Assembly (NCBI RefSeq): GCF_954871325.1
Contig: NC_088775.1
Location: 77,725,561 to 77,789,560, forward strand
Length of the DNA stretch: 64,000 nucleotides
Source: Gordionus sp. m RMFG-2023
Lineage: Eukaryota; Nematomorpha; Gordioida; Chordodea; Parachordodidae
Direction: 5' to 3'
Part shown: one piece after another, positions 45,986 through 58,330 of the stretch
How the letters are laid out: each line of letters starts with the position of its first letter
Numbering within the stretch: the first letter of the stretch is position 1
Made by a program: the position numbers and the translations under genes
The notes under the pieces: model-generated
Seen by the model: only the letters and a program-made list of their open reading frames with translations
Told to the model about the DNA's origin: nothing
Databases searched by the model: none

Positions 45986-47934
45986 TACAGTATACTCTAT
46001 TATTAAATATAATATCAGAAGAAAATGCCAAGGGTACAATAATGTAAATTATACCTAAAGCGATTTATTCGATTGATATTTTAACGAATAACAAAATTAT
46101 ACAAATATGAATAAGGAATATAAAATATATTATCTTGTCAAATTTTTTAATAATTAAAATTATTAGAAACAATTTGTAAATATTTAAAATTATTAATTAT
46201 TCAAAATTATTACTTTAGATTTACCTTTCCGAAATTTTTTTTAAAACTTATCCACATCTATAAATCGCTCTTTGAAATTTTATTAATCTATTTTTTTCAT
46301 TATTCAAAATAATTTAAAAAGAATTTAATCTTCGAATCGAATAAAATCGAATGTTTTTATTGTTCGTATAATAAGAATAATATAATTATTCAGAGTTGTT
46401 AGTGTAACTAGCTACAAAAATGTGATAATTGAGAAACTATTTTAGCGGTATCTATATCTATTTTTAGATACATTTTGATTCTATTTTATTTTACGTTTTT
46501 ATATTAAAAAATGATAATATTTGAATTATATTCATTTAATAATAAGTCCAAGCTTATTTCAGTACAGATGAATTTTATTTTAAACGCAATGGAGACAACA
46601 TGATAAATTTTATATTCGAATTTATTTTATTTATATTAATTTTAAAAAAAATATCATAATTTTTAGGTGAATATTTCTAGACAGGTTCTGAAAAGATATC
46701 AAATAATTCAATATTAGATTTGAATATTGATATTCATTAAATATAACAATCACTCTTTTATCAAGTGTACCGATAAAAGGATTTACTAGGGCTAAAAATG
46801 TCTTCACAAATAAATGGGAGTGAGCATTAATTATAGAAATTTTAAGAATGTTTTTATTATTAAAATGTAAAAATTAATCATATATTTATATATAGATATG
46901 ATCGATAAATTTTTACCACACATCGAAGTTTGAATTTTAACAATAAAATCATTTTAGCATTATATACCTTACATAAGTATAATAAAAATGTAATTTGTAT
47001 TTAGATACGTTTTTAGACGATGTATCTGTGTCAAGTTCTTGAAAAATATCTTTTAACAACTTTGCAATTATTAGATTTCAAAGTATGAATAATGCAAATA
47101 TTCGATTAGATTTGTATTTTTGTTGGTATAATCCAAATACGGTCCATAAAATATCAATTAGGGAAAAATGAGAGAACTTTCCAAACGCTGATTTGCAGGC
47201 CTAATGCATTTCAACCGGTATCGTGCAATTTGGTCAAATTACCGTTTGGCTTTATAAACCATTTTAAAAAAATGCAAATTGTTTTGCCTTTTTGAATAGT
47301 TATTTATAATTCCTGGATTAGCATATTTTTTTGTCCAAATAAAGATACTCCATTTTTTACAAGATAAAAAATTCCGCCTCAATTTAAACAAGGTATGTTT
47401 ATATTTTTTTTATATTAAAAAAGTACAACAAAACGAAAACGCTCAATTTATGCGCGCTACAAAGAGACTGTGGAAAAATAATATAAACTTGAGTAGGATC
47501 GATTTATAAAAAATATATTTTATATTAAATCAATTATTAGCTAGATATAATGCTTCATAATGGATCATTTAAACATTCATTCATTTTTTGAGACTTTTGA
47601 TTTCATTTTGAGACCATATACAAAATACGATGATAGGGAGAAAACTGCCGGAGATTTTTTTTTAAAACTCTTCAATGTCTAGATGGGTGTAAAATTCGGG
47701 CGGTGCCTAAATGGTAATTGCTAAATAAAAACATCGAAAATTCCAATAAAAAAAATATATTTTCTATTCATTAAAAAAAGAAATTATTTCTTTTTTTTAA
47801 TGTAATTTGACACACAAAAAAAAATTGAATGAATGAAATGGGAAAAAATATATGTAAAAAAAATAAAACCAATACATCTTATTTGAATACTGCATTTCCC
47901 AAAGATGCCACAAGTCTATTTAATTGCTTTTAAA

Positions 47935-48152
47935 TAGTGTTGTTAAACGGCTCGTTTTGAACCGATTTTTAAAAACAGCTAATTCAATATTTTATCCAGA
48001 AAAATATTATGCTAGCCTTAAAATTTTGCTCGAGAATGGTAAAAAAGTTTGAACATCTATGAAATCTCATGGCTTAGACAATATTTTCTGGTTAAAATAT
48101 TGAGTTAGCCGTTTTTAAAAATCGGCTCAAATCGAGCCGTTTAACAACACTA
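47935..48152. mobile_element. MITE with TAGTGTTG ends (copy 3, best preserved)
   Basis: 218 bp from TAGTGTTGTTAAACGGCTCG to GAGCCGTTTAACAACACTA with an exact 8-bp duplication CTTTTAAA (47927-47934, 48153-48160), so hAT-type. The inverted halves extend about 60 bp, including AACGGCTAACTCAATATTTT-like sequence. Non-coding. Confidence 0.92.
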
Positions 48153-49356
48153 CTTTTAAATATAAAGAGCAATTTTTAAAAAAATATTTGGAATTTTCTT
48201 ATTAAATGAGCGAATAATTTAATGAGTAGCCCCACCCCCTAGTAAAGCATTTTTCATTTTTATTGAACCTCAATCATTTTAATAACTGTAGTATTCACTT
48301 ATTTATGCAATTAAAACTTGCTACATTTCAATAAAATATTTGGATCTAAGGGGGTAGGCTAAGCTTAAATTTAGCGAAATTCTCAAAATAATATTTAAAC
48401 GGCTAATTTAATGTAATTTTTAGGATTATCATAATGCTTTAAGTTTGATTCGATAAACAAAATTTGCTACTTCTCATTCAGTTTGAGACATGTCTTATAT
48501 AACCTTTTTTAGTTTACTGTCTTTTTTTCAGGAACATAGCGACCCTTTTCAAAAACATAGTAGTATATTACTAAATAAAACTATGTATACAATGAAATTA
48601 CTTTTGTCGTAAAAATTTGGACATTGACTTATAAATGTGTTTATTGTATAATATGTGAACTTACTTACTAATAATATTGAATTTTAAATCATTTTGATAC
48701 CATTAAAAGTTCAAATCCTGGCTTAATAGACTTTTCGTTAATTATGTTAATTTAAACTTGTTATAATTTTTTAAGAAAAAAAGAAAATATTGTTTTTTGT
48801 TTCATGGAAAAAAAAATAAAATATCGTTTGGTTATAGTACTAAGTGTAAAACAGTATTACATATTTTTAATGTCGCATATAAAACCTTTGCTTTGATTTT
48901 CAAAATATTATAATGAAAATAAAAAGGCAAAAAAAAAATAAAATAAATAATGATAAATTTCAATTTTTGAAATAAAACAATAATAAAGTTTTACGTGACT
49001 AACAGTTTTACAAAATGAAAAATACCTTCTATTTTTTACTACTACTTCTTTTTAAATATTTTCTTAAAATATGCATAAAATTAAGAATTTAATCACCAGA
49101 AAATAGTTGAAATAATATTCGAGATAATAATTTTTATTTTTATTAGACAACGAAATCTGAAGAGGGAATAAAAATGAATGTATGATAAAAAAAATATTTT
49201 ATGTCTGAAATGGATGATTTAATTCGCACTTATCATATTTTATTGTTAAATCTGTTAATTCCCTGAAATAATATTCCATTGGATAAGATAAAAAAAAATT
49301 AATGAAATAATACCAAAACCCATAGACACATTTTAAATAAAAATATTTTTTAAAAA

Positions 49357-50031
49357 ATGTTACTCTTATCAACAAATATCACACTTAATAATACAAATAT
49401 GCCTCTATTTAACAACTCTCATCATAAAACAATCTATAATTCGGCCTCTGATAGCCTGATGCAAGATGAACCTAACATGATGTTAAGATGGTTCAAGTCG
49501 GTATTTTGCAGTTCGAAAAGTCCCACCAGATTTCCGGATATGAAGATCAGCGCATCTGATCCTTCCACAGCCATTATGGGAGGCATGCTGAGTAACGATT
49601 TTTCGGTTACTGTCCTGACTTGTGCTTCCATTATTTTGATCCTAGCATCGGTCTTCTGCGCTGTGACACGCAGAGTTTATCCTGATTATGATAGTACAGA
49701 AAATGACGATGGAATGCTGGATAATTGTGATAATATTCAAAATAAAAAACGGATTTTAAAAGTCGACAAGGAAAGAGATATTTGTAAGAATATGCAAAAT
49801 AATCGATCAAGTTACGTTCGGAATAAGCAGGTTTGTTGTGTCGATAAGAAAAATAAAATGAATCTGCCCAAGACCGGGCTTGCGAAGTGTATCGAATGTC
49901 TCGTACAAAGAGTGTTGAAAGTCAGTTTTATTCTATCCATTGGATCCATAATCTTGCTCACAAATTACTCATCCTTCTGGATGATAATGCGAGGAGATAT
50001 AAGAACCTTTTATGACGTGTACACCAATGAA
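49357..50031 (+). CDS. DUOXA: DUOXA exon 1
   Basis: 225 codons, phase 0, ending AATGAA/GTAAGT. It carries an N-terminal outside segment with NIT, NNT and NNS sequons, TM1, an unusually long charged intracellular loop (about residues 104-180) containing several cysteines, and TM2. The following intron is 123 nt and ends TTTTTTCTAATAAG. Confidence 0.88.
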
Positions 50032-53000
50032 GTAAGTTTTGAAATAACACTTTTTTTTTATACATTATTTACTCTATGACCAAAATTGATCTAATTTAGG
50101 TAAAACCATAATGTATCTAAAATAAATTTTTAACCTAAAATTTTTTCTAATAAGCTAATGGACTTCAGGGTCTCTATATACGTCGGGCTGAGGGGCTTCA
50201 ACATAACCTTATCATCCTTAACTTATAATAACGTAAAACGCAGCGATTCGAACCAAACCCTAAATTTTACCGAATCCAAAGATTCTCAGGATAAGTATTT
50301 ATTCCAATTCCTAAATAATACAATTATCAGCGATATCAATCACGACATTCAATTTGATTTTAGAAAAATAAATTATTCTCGTGCCCATCCAGCATTTTCC
50401 GCGGCGTCAACTTCGGCCTACAATTCGAGTACATTGTACTATAACAGTCAAACCATGTATGACGTAGCTTTAAAATATAGGCAATTACCTCATAATATAA
50501 CGAATCTTACATATATCAAAAATAATTCGCTTAAATTTATACGACGTAAAAATAATTTCGCCTTCGATTATAATAAGGAATCAAGCATAATAAATGTTAA
50601 TACAAGTGCAATATATTTTGTACCGACTAAAAATCTTACTCAAGAAAAAATTGATAGAGAAGCAATTCAATTCAGGAATAATTTTTTTAAACTGAACAGT
50701 ATCATAACAAAATCTCCCAGAGAGATTATACGCAAGAACCCGATTTCGAGATCTGAATCTATTCTTAAAAGATCCGTTTTTAAAATTGAGCAATCCTTTA
50801 AGGATAATGATGATCCAAGAGTTAAAAGTACTTTATCTACAAAAACAATGGATATTCATTTCAATGAACGGTTCTATTGGAAAGATGGCGATAGGTCGAC
50901 TGATTTTTTATATTATAAGAAGAGAGGTCTACCCTTACCCATAATGGATTTGGCGGAATGCATTTTGTACAATGCTAAAACACTAAAAATGGGTGGTTAC
51001 TACACTAGCTATTTTTCTTGGTGGGCTTTCACATTTTGGGCCATGAGTCTGATACTGTTTAATGTGATGCTGACTGCTGGGGGGTAATAATTTTTTATAA
51101 ATCTACAATTAATCATTATTAATATCAGAAATAAAGGGAAAATCTTCTATTATCAAATTTAAAAAGAAAGAAATAAATGAATAAAATTAGAAATTAAGTT
51201 AATAGGTTAAAGATCTAGACCTGATAGGTCAAAAAAACATACTTATTTTGCTCTATAAAGATTAGATTTTTTATCATTCTAATTTAATGATTTTGGAAAA
51301 ATATTACAATGACAAATAAATTAAATTTTAAATAATTTTTTTTATTCTATCTCATTGATATGCGCTATGTTCGTCTGTGTTCTACTTCTTTTTTTTTAAA
51401 CCCAGCTGTTTTAAAAGTATAATCAAAATTTTTCCTGGATTTATCATTATAAGAAGAACAACTTATACTAATATCTTTTTCTCAAATATATGAGTAGAGG
51501 TTTCACTAATTCAGGGTTCTGCTTCACGATTATTGCGAATTTAATCTTTTAAACTATAAAAAAAAGCGTGTAAAAACCAGGGATGTGAACCCTTTGAAAA
51601 AAAAGAGTTCAGGTCCGGGTTCGAGTACAGGAATAAAATTTGAAAAGGACCCGGGTCCGGGTTCAGGGAACATAAAAATAATGACTCAAAATAAGATTGT
51701 TTTTTCATTTATTTATTATTATACTTCAATATATACATATTTATAATTTACAAATGTAATTTAAAAATGAAATAATTTATATTTTAAATGATTCAATCGC
51801 ACAATCATAATATCTTCTAAAATATCATCCTAGAGATTTCCACGTATAAACAATATATATTTCAAAGATGAAAATTCACGTTCTACCCTTACCTAAAATA
51901 GATAGTTATCTTTATAAAATTATAGTACTAGTGTCGCCGGTACAGCCATGAAGATTCTAGATAAGATATATAATTCTGGATATATTGAAGAATTTTCCCA
52001 GAATTTTAAAATATTTATATCCTTATTTATTCTCTTAAATTTTGAGAACTTAACTATTATAGATGCTATAAGCATTTTTTGATCCTCCTATCTATCTGAT
52101 GATAATTTGATTTTTTTTTCTCTATTTAAAAGTAAAATTTCAAGATCATCAATGTTTTATTATTATTATTATCACTACAACCAGTAGATATTGTCGTAGC
52201 CTCCAATATATTGTAAATGGAGTTTTGCGTATGCCATAAATCCTTAAGATGGTCTTTAGCCATTTGTTTTCGCTCAATACTCAATAAAACTTGATATCGA
52301 GGGTCTAAATATATAGAAGCGTATACAACACTATTTTGCAAATATTTTTGATTTCGAATTTTCATGTTTTCTAATGTCTCGTATAAAAAGGACTGTAAAT
52401 TTTTCTAAATCTGATCCGCATCTAATCCATATGCCATAAAAATCAAATAAACATAATTGTTTTTTTTATTGTAATCTTATTAATATTGTTATTTTTAAAG
52501 GAACTAATACACTAGTAAGGTTCTTTATTTGGCACCAATCATCTTCCAACAAAATGACTTCATATGCTCCTATAATAAAATCATTTCAGAAATCTTTGAA
52601 ACTTTATAATCATCCTAGCATCATACAAATTAAGGACCAACGTGTGCATTATCATTTAAATTAAAATATTATTACACAATTCACTTTAAAAATAATCAAC
52701 TATTTCTATAACATAGCATATTAAAAAATTCACATAATAAAATATAATTACCTACCCTAATGATATCAATCTCTAAATAAAATGGAAGTCCAGGAAGAAA
52801 ATTGAAAGAAAAACTTGAAGATAAAATAAACGATTCCACAAAAAAAGTTAAAAAATTTATATTATTTTTTTAAAAAATATTTTTACTTTTAAATTTTTTT
52901 ATGACACCTAGAACCCTTGGACCCTCCACTTTTAAAAAAGGGGGTTCAACAAAAATACGAGGGTCCAGGTGGGTTCGGGTTCACATCCCTGGTAAAAACC

Positions 53001-54096
53001 CAGATTTGCTGAACCCTAATTACATATAATGTTACTAAGATTATCAAAATTCGTGACTCCTAACTCAAGTCACAGTTTGCGAAATCAGTCATATCTCAAG
53101 TACGAGCCATCCGAACCCGAGTCATAAAAATTAATTCCAACCTTGAGCACGAGTTAAATAAAAAAATTTACCCAGAACCTAAACTATTATACTCTCATTT
53201 AGTAGGGTTCTCCAATATTTCATTTTGGAACTCGTTTAAAAATAGTTAGCGAACCAAATTTAAACCCTCAAAACGTCAAACATGTTTCTGGGCTCCATAT
53301 CTTAATACCTTATCTATCTTAAAATTATAGAAAAGCTATTAGTAATACTTTTTATAAAAATATTTTTAAACTCTACTTAACTTTTCTCAGGTACTCTTTG
53401 ATGTTAACGGGAATTTTTGTTTTGATCAAAATACGCATGTACTACATTTATTCGGAATCAATAACTCGGCAATATATAAGATTAAATTCCTATGATTATG
53501 TCGCTAGTAAACTGAAACCTCTGGAGCCTCTAAAATTAAGCTTGGGTCCTTGTTTTTGGGTTAACTTAATAGGGGGATCTCTTGCTCTCTTGGCCGGCTT
53601 ATATGTTGTTATGGTAGTAAAGCTTGGTTCACTGCAAATGGGATCTGTCTTGTTCAATAAAGATAGGGTTCGAGCCTCTTTCCGCCGTTTAAAACACGAA
53701 ATTGAGAGAGAAGAATCTAGTATCGAAGAAATGTCTAACGATATCGGTAAAACAAAATCAAACGGTTTTGAGATGAGAATTGGTTTCAGCAATAATCGTG
53801 CTTCGATAAAGGACGAAAGAAGTCAAATATTTGGCATAGGCGCTAATAGTTCCAATTTTAATTATCTCGACAATTATAAGAAAGTTAATAAGAGATTTAA
53901 TCGTAGAAAAAGTTGGGATGGAAAACGTTCTCTGGTAAAATCTGTGCATGATTTTGATGGAAATAAGATATTAAGTAAAAATAGCAAAAGAAAATCTATG
54001 CAAATTATACACACTTCTGGCACTTATCCTACCGTTCTTACAGATTCTAATGAATCTCAAAATAAGAGACACAGTGTGTTATATCTTGCTAGTTAA
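49357..54096 (+). CDS. DUOXA: dual oxidase maturation factor (DUOXA / moladietz-like), 3 exons
   Basis: A five-pass membrane protein of the ER and cell surface that matures and partners dual oxidase for H2O2 production. Exons 49357-50031, 50155-51083 and 53391-54096 join in phases 0 and 2 to 769 residues, against about 340-480 in vertebrates. Likely membrane segments are residues 82-103, 186-204, 508-530, 536-553 and 590-612. Family landmarks are FWMIMRGDIRTFYDVYTNE, IYVGLRGFNITL (about 233-244), NERFYW...RGLPLPIMDLAE (462-492), GGYYTSYFSWWAFTFW (505-520), AGGYSLMLTGIFVLI across the exon 2/3 join, and GPCFWVNLIGGSLALL. The extracellular loop between the second and third segments is about 215 residues longer than I expect and holds about ten N-glycosylation sequons. 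A basic cytosolic tail ends at 769. Met15 (49399) is an alternative start. Confidence 0.9.
50155..51083 (+). CDS. DUOXA: DUOXA exon 2 with expanded extracellular loop
   Basis: Starts CTAATG after a pyrimidine-rich AG and ends GG/GTAATA (phase 2). It encodes the conserved VGLRGFNITL, then some 215 residues of Asn/Ser/Lys-rich sequence with many NxS/T sites and basic clusters (FIRRKNN, ILKRSVFK), then the conserved FNERFYWKDGD block and TM3. The loop stays open and uses ordinary codons, so it is coding rather than a retained intron. Confidence 0.88.
51578..52991 (-). mobile_element. hAT element in DUOXA intron 2
   Basis: 1414 bp with perfect ends CAGGGATGTGAACCC / GGGTTCACATCCCTG and an exact 8-bp duplication GTAAAAAC (51570-51577, 52992-52999). 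GGTCCGGGTTCG-type subterminal repeats are present on both sides. The minus-strand frame 52365-52126 reads VVYASIYLDPRYQVLLSIER, the conserved YLDPRF block of hAT transposases. The catalytic and hATC parts are not readable, so it is a deletion-bearing relic. Confidence 0.9.
53391..54096 (+). CDS. DUOXA: DUOXA exon 3
   Basis: Starts after CTTTTCTCAG; its first base completes a glycine codon. Encodes TM4, a short outer loop ending LKLSLGPCFW, TM5 and a ~155-residue basic tail with RRKSWDGKR and KNSKRKSM, possible kinase sites. Stop TAA at 54094-54096. The preceding intron (51084-53390) contains a 1.4-kb hAT element. Confidence 0.88.
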
Positions 54097-55364
54097 TATT
54101 TATTATATTTATTTCTTTTAAGAAAAAATTAGATTTTACAATAAGAATATTAGAGTGAATTTTATTTATTATATAAACTGTCAGAAAGCGATAACTCACG
54201 AGTAGTTTCGTTTTTTAAACCATAGTGTGAATTTAGAGCCAGAAAACATTATATCAATTGTTTTTTTTAAATGTTTAATTATGATACAATTTAAATATCC
54301 TAATGAATTATATTTTAATGCAAATAAATTTTAAATTATTCATAAAATAAGCAATTTCTATATATATTTGATATAAAAGATCATATATAAATATATAAAA
54401 ATAATATATTATTACTTTTTATAATAAATTATATAATGTAGTTATTATACGATTTTATATTTTTTAAATTTTCTTTATGTTATTAAAGCTTATATGTATT
54501 ATATTATATATCAAAAAGAAAAGTGCAATTTTTTTGTAAACGAATAAATCGAATATTATTGATACAAAAAGGATAACTTGTCATTTGATTAAATTCAAAT
54601 ACCTCCAAACAAATACTAATGTTAGAAATATCTGATTTGTTTAATTTTGAATATGAATAAAGGAGACCGGGGATCTTATGAGCCCAAGGTTCTTGCGAGC
54701 CTTGAGGTCCTCTTCTAGAATATTCAGCTCTAGTGGTAAGCATATTCGGCTATAAAATTTTTTAATATCTTATCACGCATAAAATTTTATAACACAATAT
54801 ATGATTTATGCCCTCAAAAATTAACTATTTTAAATGCTAGCAATTTATCAAAAATAAAAAATAATAAAGGTTTTAATTATCCCATAACTATCTTATATAA
54901 AAGATTAAACCCTAATCTATATATAATTATTCATTATTTGAACAAAAATATGTTTAAACTACCATAAAATAAATTTTAATGATATTGAGGGTCTGGGGCT
55001 ACTTTTCCGAGGTTCATACGAGCTTTTTGAGTACTATTTTTAAAATTTACATAGGAAAAAAGAAACAATAAATAAATGATGAAAATATTAAATTAAAATC
55101 AGTCCTTGCTAGCCTTTATGGAGAAAATAAACTTAGGTTATGCAGCAGTAAGAAGATATAAATCAGATTAATAAAACATCAAGAATTTAAATTGAAAAAT
55201 AATCTAAAAAGTGCAAGAAACTAAATTATACAATTATCTAATATATGCATTTAAAATTTTTATGGGTCTTTGTCCCAAGTAAATTCTCTTTTTGGGCCTT
55301 GTATCCTCTTGCAATTTTAATCCATTCTTTAATTAATTGTCAATAATTTTCACATATTTTTTAT
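54097..55364. other. downstream of DUOXA, AT-rich
   Basis: Several AATAAA-like hexamers lie within 250 bp of the stop, none outstanding. 54660-54745 (GGAGACCGGGGATCTTATGAG, then TCTTGCGAGCC) and 54990-55045 (TCTGGGGCTAC, CGTTCATACGAGC-like) are GC-richer and roughly inverted to each other, possibly the two ends of an old element. Confidence 0.4.
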
Positions 55365-55564
55365 NNNNNNNNNNNNNNNNNNNNNNNNNNNNNNNNNNNN
55401 NNNNNNNNNNNNNNNNNNNNNNNNNNNNNNNNNNNNNNNNNNNNNNNNNNNNNNNNNNNNNNNNNNNNNNNNNNNNNNNNNNNNNNNNNNNNNNNNNNNN
55501 NNNNNNNNNNNNNNNNNNNNNNNNNNNNNNNNNNNNNNNNNNNNNNNNNNNNNNNNNNNNNNNN
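55365..55564. other. assembly gap (200 N)
   Basis: Exactly 200 undetermined bases. The round number suggests a scaffold-join placeholder, so true distance and even adjacency of the two sides are uncertain. Confidence 0.99.
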
Positions 55565-55805
55565 TCCAATCCAGCTTAGTCGCGTTTTTATCCGAAAACG
55601 GATTAGCCGAGTTTTTATCCGAAAAACGAGTGAATATTTTTTTCATTGCTTTACATAGGACATGAGAGCTTTGATACGGACTAAAAAAACTATACTTAGC
55701 CGGCCTAGATACGCTCTTGGCTCAGGTTTAAGATCCAAGTTTTAAACTGACTTATCATACTGTGAGACTCGATAAAATCTTAGTGGAGTTTTTACTGTAT
55801 ATAAA
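55565..55805. mobile_element. fragment of a pogo/Tigger-like element
   Basis: Begins right after the gap with repeated TTTTTATCCGAAAA and GATTAGCCGAG phrases and ends near CTTAGTGGAGTTTTTACTGTATA. Read on the minus strand, TATACAGTAAAAACTCCACTAAG and CGGATAAAAACTCGG resemble Tigger/pogo terminal sequence. The other end is probably lost in the gap. Confidence 0.4.
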
Positions 55806-56489
55806 CGAAATCGATAGAAATTGATATATGGACAGTAAAGAAATACATTTGGTAAAAGAGTTAAGTTAGATACGTAAGAACCTAACTTAACTCCCTTATT
55901 TTTAATGAAATTTTTATCAAAGTACCTTAGAATTATTTTTAAGAAATATTTTTTAAAGAAAATATTTCCTTTTGACAAAAAAAAATGAAAAAATTATAGT
56001 AAAAAAAATTAAATATTGGTTTTCATTTTTTTTATTGATCTCTTTTTTTTAGTTTTTTTGTAAATTATTATTATCTCCACTATTTAGTGTTACACTTTTT
56101 TTAGATATCTCCCACTTTCTTTTACTATTTGCAAGATTTTACAATCCAAAGTGAAGAAAAAAAGAGAAATCAAGGTTAAGTTACTTCAGTATTTTCTTGA
56201 TTCTTATTTTGGAATTTATATTATCTTTAAATTAAGAAATTAAGGAGATATTTTTTTTGTTCTAGTTGGTTTTAGATCAGCAGGAATTCTAAATTATTAT
56301 TTTTATAAGCTATTTTATTAAAGTTATACACGGAACTGTCCAACACCTTTTTACGATTCCAGCCATCTTACTATAAGCCTTGGCCTTCCAATAAGGGGAG
56401 GATTGCAAACAGGCGAGCCCTATAGAGTGGATAATATAATATTATGATAATTTCGATACCATCATCGCCAAAACGACGAAAAATTTTCA

Positions 56490-57160
56490 TGAGATACTTT
56501 GAAAAATAAAGAACCTATCTACAGATACTAGTATCTTATTAAAAGTCTCAAAAAGATATAAGAATATGATACTTGATCAGTACCGATTAAATTAGAATAG
56601 TTGAGCAATAAAATAAAATTTTATACTAAATTTATTTGTTAAGAACCTAACATTGGTATAATAGTTAAAGAAAAAATTAATTTATATATATAAATATTAA
56701 TAAAGCTCTTTCTCGGAGAAAAAATATTTACAATAATTGATAAAATATTTCAAATTATATTTAATGATGAGATAGCTCTGTATGTTTCCACACTTCATAG
56801 TGAACCTCCAAATTGAGTTTCATAACGCAGAAAGACTATTTTTATTAGTAACTAAAGAATAAAGTGTGGCAGGTATATTTGATTTACCTGGGTAAGATAT
56901 TTTATCTATTTCATCTAAAGATAACATTAAAAAATACTCTGTTAATCATTACTTTCACTAAAGCGTAATAGGCCATTCTCATAATCATTGTCAAGATCAT
57001 TTAATTTTACACCATATAAGGTAGGATGTCTTTACAAAATTGGTTGCGTTTTGGTAATTGTAGCAATTGCTTTATCTGAAATCCCGAACTCTGTATAGAT
57101 CTCTTTCAATAATTGTGCTATTTTATCATAAAAATTCCAGACATTTTCCTATATATTCAG
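56490..57160 (-). pseudogene. hAT relic
   Basis: The left part (56510-56640) keeps GATACTAGTATC and GATTAAATTAGAATAG phrases shared with the GAGTTGGGCAG elements at 21887 and 30167. The minus strand from about 57150 to 56900 reads pieces of a hAT transposase (WNFYDKIAQLLKEIYTEFGI, then DKAIATITK). Heavily broken; the ends are not identifiable. Confidence 0.55.
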
Positions 57161-57766
57161 CGTCTACATGAGCGGAAAGGGTAGGAACAATTTGGATCCT
57201 ATTTTTTTTTTGAGGGGGTAGGATTTTTTTTTTGGGGGGGAGGGGGTTATCTATTAAATTTTGAGATGAAATAGGACAAAATTTATTACTGTAAAAATTA
57301 ATAGGGGAGACCGGGGTAAAGCGATTGACGGGGTAACAATGTTAACGCGAATAACTTTTTAACCATTGAGTATAAAGACCTTAAATTTGGTGTGAAGATG
57401 TATTTTTATATCTAATTTCTTACCTATGTTCATCTTTTAAGAAACTTACCTGGTTTTATATATTTTGTCAAAAAACTATTTTTTACCCAAAAAATATAAA
57501 AATCATTCTCTAGTATATTTTGCTTTTAGTAAAATTTACATATCCTCAGGATTCAAAATTTGGCACACATGTTCCTTAATGTATTAGCTATAAAATAAAA
57601 TTTATCTGATATCTTTAGCTATATTAGAAGTCACGCAATAACGATATTTATAATATATGTCACCTAGGGGTAAAGCTGTTATGGGTAAAACGGTTAAAAT
57701 ATAAAATTATTCACATTAATTTTTCATTAATTCATTTATTATAATTTTTATTGTATCAATCAAATA

Positions 57767-58075
57767 ATGAGAAATTATAAAAGAAAAACCATATACAGAG
57801 ATGTAAATATAATAAATGAAGCCATAAAATATAAAATAACAAATAATACTTCATTAAATTTGTCTGCTAAAAAATTTAACATGAGAAGGAGATGTAAAAT
57901 TGGTATTAAAAGTTCAGATCATCATAAACAAATATTTACAAATGAAGAAGAATCTAGATTGTGTGACTACATATTAGAAGCAAGTAGGTCATTTATGGGA
58001 TTAACGCTTAAACAAGTAATTAAATTATATTGTTTGTATTATATTGTATTTCATAATTTTAATAACTCAATTTAA
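57767..58075 (+). CDS. pogo transposase N-terminus (HTH)
   Basis: Reads NYKRKTIYRDVNIINEAIKY, then NLSAKKFNMRRRCK, a psq-type helix-turn-helix that would bind the element's ends. FTNEEESRLCDYILEASRSF and LTLKQVIKLY follow, the start of the CENP-B/pogo region. It then runs into a tandem repeat and stops. Full-length relatives would continue with about 250 residues of DDE domain, which is missing here. Confidence 0.8.
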   Translation: MRNYKRKTIYRDVNIINEAIKYKITNNTSLNLSAKKFNMRRRCKIGIKSSDHHKQIFTNEEESRLCDYILEASRSFMGLTLKQVIKLYCLYYIVFHNFNNSI

Positions 58076-58326
58076 ATATCAATATTAAGTAACTTTAATA
58101 AAAATGCTCAATTGAAATTATATTGTATTTCATAATTTTAATAATGCTCAATCTAAATATCAATATTAATTTGGTAACTTTAATAAAAATGCTCAATTGA
58201 AATTATATTTTATTTCATAATTTTAATAATGCTCAATCTAAATATTATTAATTTGGTAACTTTAATAAAAATGCTCAATTGAAATTATATTGTATTTCAT
58301 AATTTTAATAATGCTCAATCTAAAAA
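58033..58326 (+). repeat. tandem repeat, ~95-bp unit, ~3 copies
   Basis: Units contain ATTGTATTTCATAATTTTAA, TAATGCTCAATCTAAATATC, and TTGGTAACTTTAATAAAAAT. It occupies the place where the transposase catalytic domain should be, between the two remaining coding pieces. Confidence 0.88.
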
Positions 58327-58330
58327 TCAT

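Larger units (their letters stand above)
44044..49356. other. gene-poor 5.3 kb upstream of DUOXA
   Basis: AT-rich. Besides the MITEs listed separately I see nothing coding. 44930-44672 is an open hydrophobic minus-strand frame of low complexity, rejected. 46320-46390 contains TTCGAATCGAATAAAATCGAA phrases. No promoter element for DUOXA is obvious just upstream of 49357. Confidence 0.5.

Noticed and set aside
53496-53949. Minus-strand frames across DUOXA exon 3
   Set aside because: Antisense shadows of a well-supported exon.
55333-55646. Open frames spanning the N stretch
   Set aside because: Translation of undetermined bases.
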